Assembly: GCA_029239415.1 (NCBI GenBank)
Contig: JAQZAY010000096.1
Coordinates: 1-11,496, forward strand
Origin: Pseudomonas sp.
GTDB taxonomy: Bacteria > Pseudomonadota > Gammaproteobacteria > Pseudomonadales > Pseudomonadaceae
Length of the DNA stretch: 11,496 nt
Direction: 5' to 3'
Both the position numbers and the translations under genes were made by a program. This document shows positions 1 through 6,166 of the stretch, piece after piece. The notes below the pieces were generated by a model, which had not been told where the DNA came from, did no database searches, and saw only the letters and a program-made list of their open reading frames with translations. How positions within the stretch are numbered: position 1 is the stretch's first letter; the number at the start of each line of letters is the position of its first letter.

Positions 1-1080
1 GTACTGCGCCAGCAGCGTCAGGCTGGTATCAGGGTCGATCTGCCAGCTTAGCGAGGGTGCGATCAGGCGCGTGTCGTTGTTGAGCTGTTCGATGTAGTTT
101 TCCGAATCGCGGTACACGCCGACCGTGCGAAACAGCACATCGCCCGCCTCATCCAGCTTGCCACCGACATCGAACTGCGCCTGCTGGTGGTTGTAGTTGC
201 CCGACTGCACTTGCACTTCGTTCCTGGCCAGCAGGCTGGGGCGCTTGCTCACGCGGTTGACCATGCCACCGGGGCTGATCTGCCCGTAGAGCACCGACGA
301 AGGACCCTTGAGCACTTCGATGCGCTCCAGGTTGTAGGCCTCGGTTGAGTACAACGACAACCAGCCGCTGCCAGGCTGGCGCAGGCCGTCGAGAAAGTCG
401 GCGGCCATGGTGGTTTCGAAGCCCCGGATGCTGATCATGTCGAAGCGCGGGTCCAGCCCCGAGCTGCCGACCCGCACGCCCGCCGTGTAGGCCACGGCGT
501 CCTCGACCCGGTCGACCTTGCGGTCGTCGATCTGGTCGGCGGTGACCACGCTGACGCTCTGCGCGGTCTCCAGGATCGGCCGGTCGCTCTTGGTGGCACT
601 GCTGGCGTTGCTGGCGTAATAACCCTCGACAGGCGCGAAGGCACTTTGCGCAGGCGCGGCGTCGATGCTGGTAGGCTCGAGTTGCAGGCTGGAGTCGCTG
701 CTGCTGGTGACGGGCAGCACCACATAGCCCGAGGCTGTCTTGTGCGCGGTCAGGCCGCTGGCGCCGAGCAGTCGTGCGAGGCCTTCTTCCAGTGAGCCTC
801 CACCGGCCAGGCCAGGACTGCTCAGGCCGCGCACTGTTTCCGGGGAGTAGGAAAGGGTGATGCCGGCACGCTCGGCGAACACGCTCAGTGCTTGCCCCAG
901 CGGGCCCGACGGTACGCTGGGTGCCGCTTGCACAGCGGCTGGCGTCGCGCCCTGCGCATTCAGGCTCGCCGTGCCACCGAGCAAGGCGAGGGCCAGGCAG
1001 ATGACACCTGGCAGTACACGGGAAGGGAAGGGCGCTGCGGCGCGCAGCGACAGTCTGACATGAAGCATGGAGGGATCCAT
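1..1080 (-). CDS. TonB-dependent siderophore receptor/transducer with STN domain (3' end cut by window edge)
   Basis: Outer-membrane receptor for import of a ferric siderophore, powered by TonB. I translated 360 codons from an ATG at 1080 to the window edge without a stop. Residues about 20-45 form a long-leader signal peptide with a hydrophobic core. Residues about 55-125 are an STN (secretin/TonB short N-terminal) domain, the hallmark of receptors that also signal to a FecR-type regulator. A probable TonB-box region lies near residues 131-140 (LQLEPTSID). The plug starts near residue 168 (ILETAQSVSVVT) and contains ISIRGF, ERIEVLKGPSSVLYG and PGGMVNRVSKRP, as in FoxA/FhuA-type hydroxamate receptors. 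The first barrel strands follow. A second in-frame ATG at 1068 is possible; neither start has a strong Shine-Dalgarno. The gene follows the sigma and FecR genes on the same strand with a 52-bp gap. The ligand cannot be told from this part; a hydroxamate siderophore is a guess. Confidence 0.95.
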   Translation of the reverse strand, partial: MDPSMLHVRLSLRAAAPFPSRVLPGVICLALALLGGTASLNAQGATPAAVQAAPSVPSGPLGQALSVFAERAGITLSYSPETVRGLSSPGLAGGGSLEEGLARLLGASGLTAHKTASGYVVLPVTSSSDSSLQLEPTSIDAAPAQSAFAPVEGYYASNASSATKSDRPILETAQSVSVVTADQIDDRKVDRVEDAVAYTAGVRVGSSGLDPRFDMISIRGFETTMAADFLDGLRQPGSGWLSLYSTEAYNLERIEVLKGPSSVLYGQISPGGMVNRVSKRPSLLARNEVQVQSGNYNHQQAQFDVGGKLDEAGDVLFRTVGVYRDSENYIEQLNNDTRLIAPSLSWQIDPDTSLTLLAQY

Positions 1081-1132
1081 TCAGGGAGTGATCATCCCTT
1101 ACCGGACGAGCTGGAAAAGTCCGACAGATAAT

Positions 1133-2056
1133 TCAAGCCAGCGGTACGACCCGTACCCACCAGCGGGTACGTTCGACGATGCCTACCGGGAGCAGGTGGG
1201 TAATGTTGCGCAGCATCACCGCTGGCTCATCCAGATGGAACACCCCGGACAGGCGCAGGTTGGCCACTGCATCGTCACAGCCCAGCCAGCCGTGGCGGTA
1301 GCGGCCGGCCTCGGCCAGGAAATCCACCAGGCGGATATCGCTCACCAGCAACAGCCCGCGGGTCCAGGCAAACGGGTCGAGCGGTCCTTTCTGCAGCACG
1401 TTGGTCCCTGCCACATCGATGGCCAGCCCGCTTCCAGCCGGGAGCCGCATCACACCGCTGGCGCTGGTGATCACCGCTTCGCCGCGGTCGACATGGATTT
1501 CGCTGTAGCCATCGTGTTCACGCAGCACCGCCCGTGCTCCGCGTCCCCGGCATTCGACGAAGCGACAGCGCACGCGCCAGTCGTCACCCTCGACCAGTGC
1601 CTCGCCGCTACGCAACACCAGTTCATTGCCCGATACGTCCAAGGCACTGCCTGTGTTGAGCATCACCTGCGTGCCCGCGCCCAGGTCTATCCGGCGACGC
1701 TCACCCGTGCCAGTGGCAAAGTCGCTGCGCCAGCCAGGCGACGACGTGGCAGTCAGGAGCGTGGCGCTGCCTGCGACCAGGCCGAGGCCAAGCAGCTTCA
1801 GCATTCGACGTCGGTTCACGTCTGTCTCTGCGCGGCGCAGCACGGGCAGGGCTTGTGCGGCATCGGGCAGCTTGTCGGCGCTGAACATGCCACCCAGCTG
1901 CTGCAGGCGTTGCCAGGCCAGTTCATGGCGCGCATCGCTGCGCCGCCAGTGTTTCACCTGATCGAGCAGGTCCACCTGGGCACCATCGGCGCGCAGGCGC
2001 ATCTGCCACTCGATGGCCATGCGCACGATCTCCTCGGGCAAGCGTTCGCCAGGCAT
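1133..2056 (-). CDS. FecR-family anti-sigma factor / transmembrane signal transducer
   Basis: 307-residue inner-membrane regulator that relays the siderophore-bound state of the outer-membrane receptor to the adjacent ECF sigma factor. Residues about 5-55 match the cytoplasmic N-terminal anti-sigma region (DUF4880 type, with WQMRL and ELAWQRLQQL). Residues 81-104 carry NRRRMLKLLG followed by a single hydrophobic segment. Residues about 111-205 form the periplasmic FecR domain (GERRRIDLGAGTQVMLNTGS, LRSGEALVEG). Residues about 218-307 form the C-terminal part that meets the receptor STN domain (FAWTRGLLLVSDIRLVDFLAE). The start is the ATG two bases after the sigma-factor TGA (TGAACATG), implying translational coupling. 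An in-frame upstream ATG at 2092 would lie inside the sigma gene and adds residues unlike the family. The twin-arginine-like motif before the membrane segment is notable and is discussed as a finding. Confidence 0.95.
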   Translation of the reverse strand: MPGERLPEEIVRMAIEWQMRLRADGAQVDLLDQVKHWRRSDARHELAWQRLQQLGGMFSADKLPDAAQALPVLRRAETDVNRRRMLKLLGLGLVAGSATLLTATSSPGWRSDFATGTGERRRIDLGAGTQVMLNTGSALDVSGNELVLRSGEALVEGDDWRVRCRFVECRGRGARAVLREHDGYSEIHVDRGEAVITSASGVMRLPAGSGLAIDVAGTNVLQKGPLDPFAWTRGLLLVSDIRLVDFLAEAGRYRHGWLGCDDAVANLRLSGVFHLDEPAVMLRNITHLLPVGIVERTRWWVRVVPLA

Positions 2057-2058
2057 GT

Positions 2059-2577
2059 TCACTCTGGCATCTCGAAGCAGATGCGATAGCAATGCAGCAG
2101 GGCATTGGCCACATGCCGTTCCACCGTTCGGCTGGAAACGCCGAGCTCTGCGGCCACCTGCGCATGTGTCAGGCCACCGAGCTGGTACATCAGGAACGCT
2201 TCGCGTACCACAGGCTTGAGGCCATCGAGCAACTGAGCGACGCGCTCGAGGCTCTGCAACGCTTCATGGCGAACCTCAGGAGAAGGGTGACTGGCCTCAG
2301 GCAGCTGCGCCAGCATCTCGAGATAGGCCCGCTCCAGTGCATCTCGGCGCCAATGGTCGATCACCAGGCCACGGGCGATGCGCGCCAGCAACGCCCGTGG
2401 TGCTCGCGCACTGATGGGCTGGTCACGCACGAGTAGACGCAGGAACGTGTCCTGGACCAGGTCAGCCGCCTGCTGCGTGCATCCCATTGAGCGGCGCAGC
2501 CAGTTCTGCAGCCAGCCGCGGTGGGTGCCGTACAAGACATCGAGAGAAACGATAGAATCCGTTTCAGGGAGCGACAT
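2059..2577 (-). CDS. FecI-like ECF sigma-70 family factor
   Basis: 172-residue extracytoplasmic-function sigma factor of the iron-starvation type, expected to direct RNA polymerase to the receptor gene downstream. Residues about 12-80 are the sigma region 2 domain (AADLVQDTFLRLL at 37-49; ARGLVIDHWRR at 68-78). Residues about 110-165 are sigma region 4 with the helix-turn-helix LTHAQVAAELGVSSRTVERHV. I chose the ATG at 2577 because TGAGG lies 6 bases upstream (2584-2588) and the product then starts like other FecI proteins. An in-frame ATG at 2616 adds 13 residues with no clear ribosome-binding site. It is first of the sigma, anti-sigma, receptor order, so it is probably made from the promoter in 2578-2724. 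Fur control is expected for this family, but I did not find a convincing Fur box. Confidence 0.95.
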   Translation of the reverse strand: MSLPETDSIVSLDVLYGTHRGWLQNWLRRSMGCTQQAADLVQDTFLRLLVRDQPISARAPRALLARIARGLVIDHWRRDALERAYLEMLAQLPEASHPSPEVRHEALQSLERVAQLLDGLKPVVREAFLMYQLGGLTHAQVAAELGVSSRTVERHVANALLHCYRICFEMPE

Positions 2578-2583
2578 TGAACG

Positions 2584-2588
2584 CCTCA
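2584..2588 (-). promoter_or_regulatory. Ribosome-binding site deciding the sigma-factor start
   Basis: TGAGG on the minus strand, 6 bases before the ATG at 2577. It supports this start over the in-frame ATG at 2616. Confidence 0.6.
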
Positions 2589-2611
2589 GGCAGACAGACA
2601 CGAAAACGCCA

Positions 2612-2672
2612 TGCAAAAGATGGCGACCGCGCGCACCTTAAACGCGAACCTTTCCCATTTCAATCTTTTGCA
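2612..2672. repeat. Perfect 10-bp inverted repeat in the divergent sigma/acetyltransferase intergenic region
   Basis: The left arm TGCAAAAGAT (2612-2621) and right arm ATCTTTTGCA (2663-2672) are exact reverse complements separated by 41 bases. They are AT-rich arms in a GC-rich intergenic region and flank the candidate sigma-gene promoter. Two regulator half-sites or chance are both possible; no known operator is recognised. Confidence 0.5.
2635..2663 (-). promoter_or_regulatory. Candidate sigma-70 promoter of the sigma/FecR/receptor unit
   Basis: On the minus strand TTGAAA (2658-2663, five of six matches to the -35 consensus) is followed after 17 bases by TAAGGT (2635-2640, three of six matches to the -10). 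It sits about 60 bases upstream of the ATG at 2577. The -35 overlaps the right arm of the 10-bp inverted repeat at 2663-2672 by one base. The weak -10 makes this a guess from sequence alone. Confidence 0.3.
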
Positions 2673-2710
2673 ACGCATGGACCCTCCGTTCGTCCAGTGT
2701 CCATGCCAGA

Positions 2711-2715
2711 AGGAG
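2711..2715 (+). promoter_or_regulatory. Ribosome-binding site deciding the GTG start of the acetyltransferase
   Basis: AGGAG lies 9 bases before the GTG at 2725. The longer in-frame reading from an ATG at 2611 has no such site and adds 38 residues without acetyltransferase character. Confidence 0.7.
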
Positions 2716-2724
2716 ACCTCAACC

Positions 2725-3216
2725 GTGAACGACCACCCTCTGCACGTGATTCGCGCCGACTACCACGACCCCGAGCATGCCCGTGCCATCGCGTACCTGC
2801 TCGACCACTACAGCCGCGATGCCATGGGTGGCGGCGAACCACTGCCGGGGCACGTGCTCGAGTCGCTGCCGAACGAGCTGGCCAAGCGGCCGCATGCCTA
2901 CAGCGTGCTGGCGTTCGACGGGGAGGCGCCAGTGGGCCTGGTGAATTGCTTCGAGGGGTTTTCCACCTTCGCGTGTCGTCCGCTGGTCAACGTGCACGAT
3001 GTCGTGGTGCTCGATACCCATCGTGGCCGCGGTGTCAGCCAGCGCATGCTCGCCGAGGCCGAATCCATTGCCCGCGAGCGTGGATGCTGCAAGATGACCC
3101 TGGAGGTGCTGGAGGGCAACGAGCCGGCGCGCAAGGCGTATCGCAAGCTGGGTTACGACAGCTACGAGCTGGATCCCGAGATGGGCAAGGCGATGTTCTG
3201 GCAGAAGGTGCTGTAG
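2725..3216 (+). CDS. GNAT-family N-acetyltransferase
   Basis: 163-residue cytoplasmic enzyme expected to move an acetyl group from acetyl-CoA to an amine; the substrate is not evident. The GNAT fold is clear: beta strands around VLAFDGEAPVGLVNCF (61-76), then VVVLDTHRGRGVSQRML (93-109), which holds the acetyl-CoA pyrophosphate loop (R/Q-x-x-G-x-G/A type, here HRGRGV at 99-104). The C-terminal LEVLEGNEPARKAYRKLGY (126-144) is the standard GNAT motif B with the N-x-x-A-x-x-x-Y arrangement. The start is GTG, chosen for its ribosome-binding site. It is divergent from the sigma gene with a 147-base gap and shares no obvious function with either neighbour. Small-molecule or peptide acetylation are both possible. 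Confidence 0.9.
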   Translation: MNDHPLHVIRADYHDPEHARAIAYLLDHYSRDAMGGGEPLPGHVLESLPNELAKRPHAYSVLAFDGEAPVGLVNCFEGFSTFACRPLVNVHDVVVLDTHRGRGVSQRMLAEAESIARERGCCKMTLEVLEGNEPARKAYRKLGYDSYELDPEMGKAMFWQKVL

Positions 3217-3229
3217 CACTTCGAGAGGG

Positions 3230-3264
3230 CGCCCGACCGGGCGGGCTGGCGCGTCGGCCAGCCC
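3230..3264. terminator. GC-rich hairpins between convergent genes, possible bidirectional terminator
   Basis: The 76-base gap between the acetyltransferase stop and the PepSY stop holds two short hairpins sharing one base: CGCCC/GGGCG (3230-3234 with 3239-3243) and GGGCTGGC/GCCAGCCC (3243-3250 with 3257-3264, 6-base loop). Two convergent genes end here, so a terminator is expected. Neither hairpin is followed by a T tract, so intrinsic termination is uncertain. Confidence 0.35.
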
Positions 3265-3292
3265 AGGCCGGTCGGGGCAGGTCGGGCCGGAC

Positions 3293-3565
3293 TCAGTGGT
3301 CCATCTCGTCCTTGGTGATCTTTCCGCTGTGCGGATCGACATGGAATTCATACTTCATGCCGTCGGCCTTGGTGCCTTCGCCTTCCCAGTGCCCGTCGTC
3401 GGCCTCGATCTTGGTGATGCTGGTGTAGCCGGCGGCCTTGAGGGTCGACTCGGCCTGGTCCTTGGTGACTTTCCAGTCGGTGCCGGGCTGGTCGGCCCAG
3501 GCGGGCGCCGCGCTCATGACGCCGGCGATGGCCAGGCCAGCGAACAGTTGGGTCAGTGCTTTCAT
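3293..3565 (-). CDS. Small secreted PepSY-domain protein
   Basis: 90-residue protein with a clear Sec signal peptide: MKALTQLF, a hydrophobic core, and a likely signal peptidase I site after residue 24 (AWA, then DQ). The mature part, about 66 residues, is almost entirely one PepSY domain (VTKDQAESTLKAAGYTSIT, then KADGMKYEFHVDPHSGKIT). It should be periplasmic. PepSY domains are linked to protease inhibition or modulation of partner activity, but single-domain forms in Pseudomonas are largely uncharacterised. The start at 3565 has AAGGAG (3573-3578) 7 bases upstream. It is divergent from nspC with a 167-base gap, and nothing in the sequence ties it to polyamines. Confidence 0.93.
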   Translation of the reverse strand: MKALTQLFAGLAIAGVMSAAPAWADQPGTDWKVTKDQAESTLKAAGYTSITKIEADDGHWEGEGTKADGMKYEFHVDPHSGKITKDEMDH

Positions 3566-3732
3566 CAGGCATCTCCTTGTTCCACATGAAGGTCACTTAT
3601 GGACCCGCCGCGCACGCGCCGGGTTCAGTCGATCGCTTGAATGCCAAAATTCGCCCCGCGCCCTTTCGATCTGTACCAAGTGAAGGCACAATGCGTGTCC
3701 TTTTTTTGGCCGGCCTGGCCGGAGGCCTCGAA
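3566..3732. promoter_or_regulatory. Divergent intergenic region between PepSY gene and nspC
   Basis: 167 bases that must hold promoters for both genes. I found no convincing sigma-70 pair on either strand; CATAAG on the minus strand near 3596-3601 is a possible -10 for the PepSY gene. The right part holds a run of seven T (3701-3707) and a GGCC-rich stretch just before the nspC ribosome-binding site. Confidence 0.4.
3721..3725 (+). promoter_or_regulatory. Ribosome-binding site of nspC, inside a small inverted repeat
   Basis: GGAGG lies 7 bases before the ATG at 3733 and decides this start over the in-frame ATG at 3691. AGG of this site is part of the right arm of a 5-bp stem, GGCCT (3712-3716) with AGGCC (3723-3727), which could partly mask it in the mRNA. 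Confidence 0.65.
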
Positions 3733-4830
3733 ATGATCAAAACGCCGTATTACCTCATCGACAAACAGAAGCTTCTCGGCAACATGGAGAAGATTGCCTA
3801 CGTGCGCGAGCACTCCGGGGCCAAGGCCCTGCTGGCACTCAAGTGCTTCGCCACCTGGTCGGTATTCGACCTGATGCAGCAGTACATGGACGGCACCACC
3901 TCGTCCTCGCTCTACGAGCTCAAGCTCGGCCGCCAGAAGTTCGCCGGCGAAACCCACGCCTACAGCGTGGCCTGGGCCGACGACGAAATCGAGGAGATGC
4001 TCGACAACTGCGACAAGATCATCTTCAACTCGATCGGCCAGCTGCAGCGCTTCGCCGAGGCGTCCGAAGGCAAGGTCCGCGGCCTGCGCGTAAACCCCCA
4101 GGTGAGCAGCTCGGACTACCTGCTGGCCGACCCGGCGCGCCCGTTCAGCCGCCTGGGCGAATGGGACCCGGCCAAGATCGAGACGGTCATCGAGCAGATC
4201 TCGGGCTTCATGTTCCACAACAACTGCGAGAACGGCGACTTCGGCCTGTTCGACCAGATGCTGGGCACCATCGAGGAGCGCTTCGGCCACCTGCTGCACA
4301 AGGTCGAGTGGGTCAGCCTCGGCGGCGGCATCCACTTCACCGGCGAAGGCTATGCGCTGGACGCTTTCTGCGCGCGCCTGAAGGCCTTCTCCGAGAAGTA
4401 CGGCGTGCAGGTCTACCTGGAACCGGGCGAAGCCGCGATCACCCAGAGCGCCTCGCTGGAAGTGACCGTGCTCGACACCCTCTACAACGGCAAGCACCTG
4501 GCCGTGGTCGACAGCTCGATCGAAGCGCACATGCTCGACCTGCTGATCTACCGCCTGAACGCCAAGCTGGCGCCCAGCGAGGGCGAACATACCTACATGG
4601 TGTGCGGCAAGTCGTGCCTGGCCGGCGACATCTTTGGCGAGTACGCATTCGAGCGTCCGCTGGCCATCGGCGATCGCCTGTCGTTCGTCGACGCGGCGGG
4701 CTACACCATGGTCAAGAAAAACTGGTTCAACGGCCTGAAAATGCCGTCCATCGTAGTGAAACAACTCGACGGTAGCGTCGAGGTGGTTCGTGAATTCGGG
4801 TTCGAAGACTACCTGTCCAGCCTTTCCTGA
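3733..4830 (+). CDS. nspC: Carboxynorspermidine decarboxylase (NspC)
   Basis: 365-residue PLP enzyme of the alanine-racemase-like (fold type III) decarboxylases. It removes CO2 from carboxynorspermidine or carboxyspermidine to give norspermidine or spermidine (EC 4.1.1.96) in the cytoplasm. Visible marks: the PLP lysine K37 in LALKCFATW; DGTTSSSLYELKLG (53-66); GETHAYSVAW (72-81); FHNNCEN (161-167); the glycine-rich phosphate-binding loop VSLGGGIHFTGEG (194-206); LEPGEA (229-234); and VCGKSCLAGDIFGEY (290-304), with C295 and D299 in the conserved active-site loop. Length matches the family. The start MIKTPYYLID aligns with the family's usual N-terminus and has GGAGG upstream. An in-frame ATG at 3691 would add 14 hydrophobic residues (MRVLFLAGLAGGLE). 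The probable partner dehydrogenase follows 27 bases later. Preference between the nor- and spermidine substrates cannot be read from the sequence. Confidence 0.94.
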   Translation: MIKTPYYLIDKQKLLGNMEKIAYVREHSGAKALLALKCFATWSVFDLMQQYMDGTTSSSLYELKLGRQKFAGETHAYSVAWADDEIEEMLDNCDKIIFNSIGQLQRFAEASEGKVRGLRVNPQVSSSDYLLADPARPFSRLGEWDPAKIETVIEQISGFMFHNNCENGDFGLFDQMLGTIEERFGHLLHKVEWVSLGGGIHFTGEGYALDAFCARLKAFSEKYGVQVYLEPGEAAITQSASLEVTVLDTLYNGKHLAVVDSSIEAHMLDLLIYRLNAKLAPSEGEHTYMVCGKSCLAGDIFGEYAFERPLAIGDRLSFVDAAGYTMVKKNWFNGLKMPSIVVKQLDGSVEVVREFGFEDYLSSLS

Positions 4831-4840
4831 GCTGGCAGAC

Positions 4841-4846
4841 AAGGAG
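4841..4846 (+). promoter_or_regulatory. Ribosome-binding site supporting a TTG start
   Basis: AAGGAG lies 11 bases before the TTG at 4858. The TTG is followed at once by a classic Rossmann start (KKNVLIIGAGG), so no later start is reasonable. Confidence 0.65.
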
Positions 4847-4857
4847 AGATAGAGAAA

Positions 4858-6096
4858 TTGAAGAAGAACGTTCTTATCATTGGTGCAGGAGGTGTCGCCA
4901 AGGTGGTGGCCCACAAGTGCGCGCAGCATAACGACGAACTCGGTCGTATTGCCATCGCGTCGCGCAACATCTCCAAATGCCAGGCCATCATCGACAGCGT
5001 CAAGGCCAAGGGCAGCCTCAAGCAGCCCGCCGACATCTCGGCCTTCTCGCTCAATGCACTCGATGTCGAGGCGACCAAGGCGCTGATCCGCGAGACCGAA
5101 TCGCAGATCGTGATCAACGTCGGTTCCGCCTTCCTCAACATGTCGGTGCTGCGTGCCTGCATCGATACCGGCGCTGCCTACCTGGACACCGCCATCCACG
5201 AAGAACCCGGCAAGGTCTGCGAGACGCCGCCGTGGTACGGCAACTACGAGTGGAAACACCTCGAGGAATGCCAGCAGAAGCACGTCACCGCCATCCTGGG
5301 CGTGGGCTTCGACCCGGGCGTGGTCAATGCCTATGCGGCCCTGGCCAAGAAAAAGTATTTCGACAGCATTGACTCGATCGACATCCTCGACGTCAATGCC
5401 GGCTCCCATGGCAAGTATTTCGCCACCAATTTCGATCCGGAAATCAATTTCCGTGAATTCACCGGGCAGGTGTGGAGCTGGCAGAACAGCCAGTGGACCA
5501 GCAACACCATGTTCGAGGTCAAGCGCACCGACGACCTGCCGGTCGTAGGCTCGCAGAACCTGTACCTCACCGGTCACGACGAAGTGCACTCGCTGTCCAA
5601 GAACCTGGACGTGCCGAACGTGCGCTTCTGGATGAGCTTCGGCGAGCACTACATCAATGTGTTCACCGTGCTGAAGAACCTGGGCCTGCTCTCCGAGCAG
5701 CCGGTCAAGACCGCCGAGGGCCTGGAAGTGGTGCCATTGAAGGTCGTCAAGGCCGTGCTGCCCGATCCCGCCTCGCTGGCGCCGGGCTACACCGGCAAGA
5801 CCTGCATTGGCGACCTGGTCAAGGGCAGCAAGGACGGTCAGCCGCGCGAAGTCTTCATCTATAACGTGGCCGACCACGAAGAAGCCTTTGCCGAGACCGA
5901 CAGCCAGGGTATTTCCTACACCGCCGGCGTACCGCCCGTGGCTGCGGCCCTGATGGTCGCCCGTGGCGAGTGGGACGTGCAGCGCATGGTCAACGTCGAG
6001 GAGCTCCCGGCCGAGCCGTTCCTCAAGGCGCTTGACGTGATGGGCTTGCCAACCCGCGTCAAGGATGAGCACGGTGATCGTCCCTGGGACGAATGA
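4858..6096 (+). CDS. Saccharopine dehydrogenase family protein, probable carboxynorspermidine synthase
   Basis: 412-residue NAD(P)H-dependent enzyme. In its role as carboxynorspermidine synthase (EC 1.5.1.43), it condenses L-aspartate semialdehyde with 1,3-diaminopropane or putrescine and reduces the Schiff base. The N-terminal Rossmann fold is clear: NVLIIGAGGVAKVVAHKC (4-21), then SRNISKC after strand 2 as an NADP-type site. Other saccharopine-dehydrogenase marks are VINVGSAFLN (85-94), YLDTAIHEEPG (108-118) and ILGVGFDPGVVNAYA (146-160). Tail: GLPTRVKDEHGDRPWDE. The start codon is TTG. The substrate is inferred from the adjacent nspC; on sequence family alone it could be described as saccharopine dehydrogenase. 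The two genes look like one operon (27-base gap) ending at the 6121-6144 terminator. The enzyme supplying 1,3-diaminopropane from diaminobutyrate is not in the window. Confidence 0.9.
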   Translation: MKKNVLIIGAGGVAKVVAHKCAQHNDELGRIAIASRNISKCQAIIDSVKAKGSLKQPADISAFSLNALDVEATKALIRETESQIVINVGSAFLNMSVLRACIDTGAAYLDTAIHEEPGKVCETPPWYGNYEWKHLEECQQKHVTAILGVGFDPGVVNAYAALAKKKYFDSIDSIDILDVNAGSHGKYFATNFDPEINFREFTGQVWSWQNSQWTSNTMFEVKRTDDLPVVGSQNLYLTGHDEVHSLSKNLDVPNVRFWMSFGEHYINVFTVLKNLGLLSEQPVKTAEGLEVVPLKVVKAVLPDPASLAPGYTGKTCIGDLVKGSKDGQPREVFIYNVADHEEAFAETDSQGISYTAGVPPVAAALMVARGEWDVQRMVNVEELPAEPFLKALDVMGLPTRVKDEHGDRPWDE

Positions 6097-6120
6097 CCTG
6101 ATCTTCCCGTAGCAAGAAAG

Positions 6121-6144
6121 TGCGCCCCAAGGGGCGCATTTTTT
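6121..6144 (+). terminator. Strong intrinsic terminator of the nspC operon
   Basis: TGCGCCCC (6121-6128), a 2-base loop region AA, then GGGGCGCA (6131-6138), followed by six T (6139-6144). It lies 25 bases after the dehydrogenase stop. Read from the minus strand, the same hairpin is followed by CTTTCTT, so it may also end the convergent kinase operon, though less strongly. Confidence 0.92.
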
Positions 6145-6166
6145 GTGCCTGGCCTATGGCGAAGGT

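Noticed and set aside
1081..1132. FecI-type promoter between FecR gene and receptor gene
   Set aside because: The 52-base gap has a GGAC/GTCC inverted repeat that could be read as a -35 region, but I could not match a convincing -35/-10 pair for this sigma class.
1067..2089. 340-residue open frame on the plus strand opposite the FecR gene
   Set aside because: It shadows FecR, which has clear family motifs. No ribosome-binding site or domain is seen.
2643..2673. Fur box upstream of the sigma gene
   Set aside because: The AT-rich stretch (GATTGAAATGGGAAAGG on the minus strand) matches too few positions of the 19-bp consensus to be called. Fur control remains plausible from the family only.
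2577..3428. 283-residue plus-strand open frame overlapping the acetyltransferase
   Set aside because: It is rich in R, A, G and P, as expected for an off-frame reading of the acetyltransferase gene, and ends inside the PepSY gene.
3625..6072. 815-residue open frame on the minus strand across nspC and the dehydrogenase
   Set aside because: It is antisense to two well-supported enzymes and runs through the gap between them. Its composition (many H, V, D, L, A) is typical of an antisense frame in GC-rich DNA, and no domain is visible.
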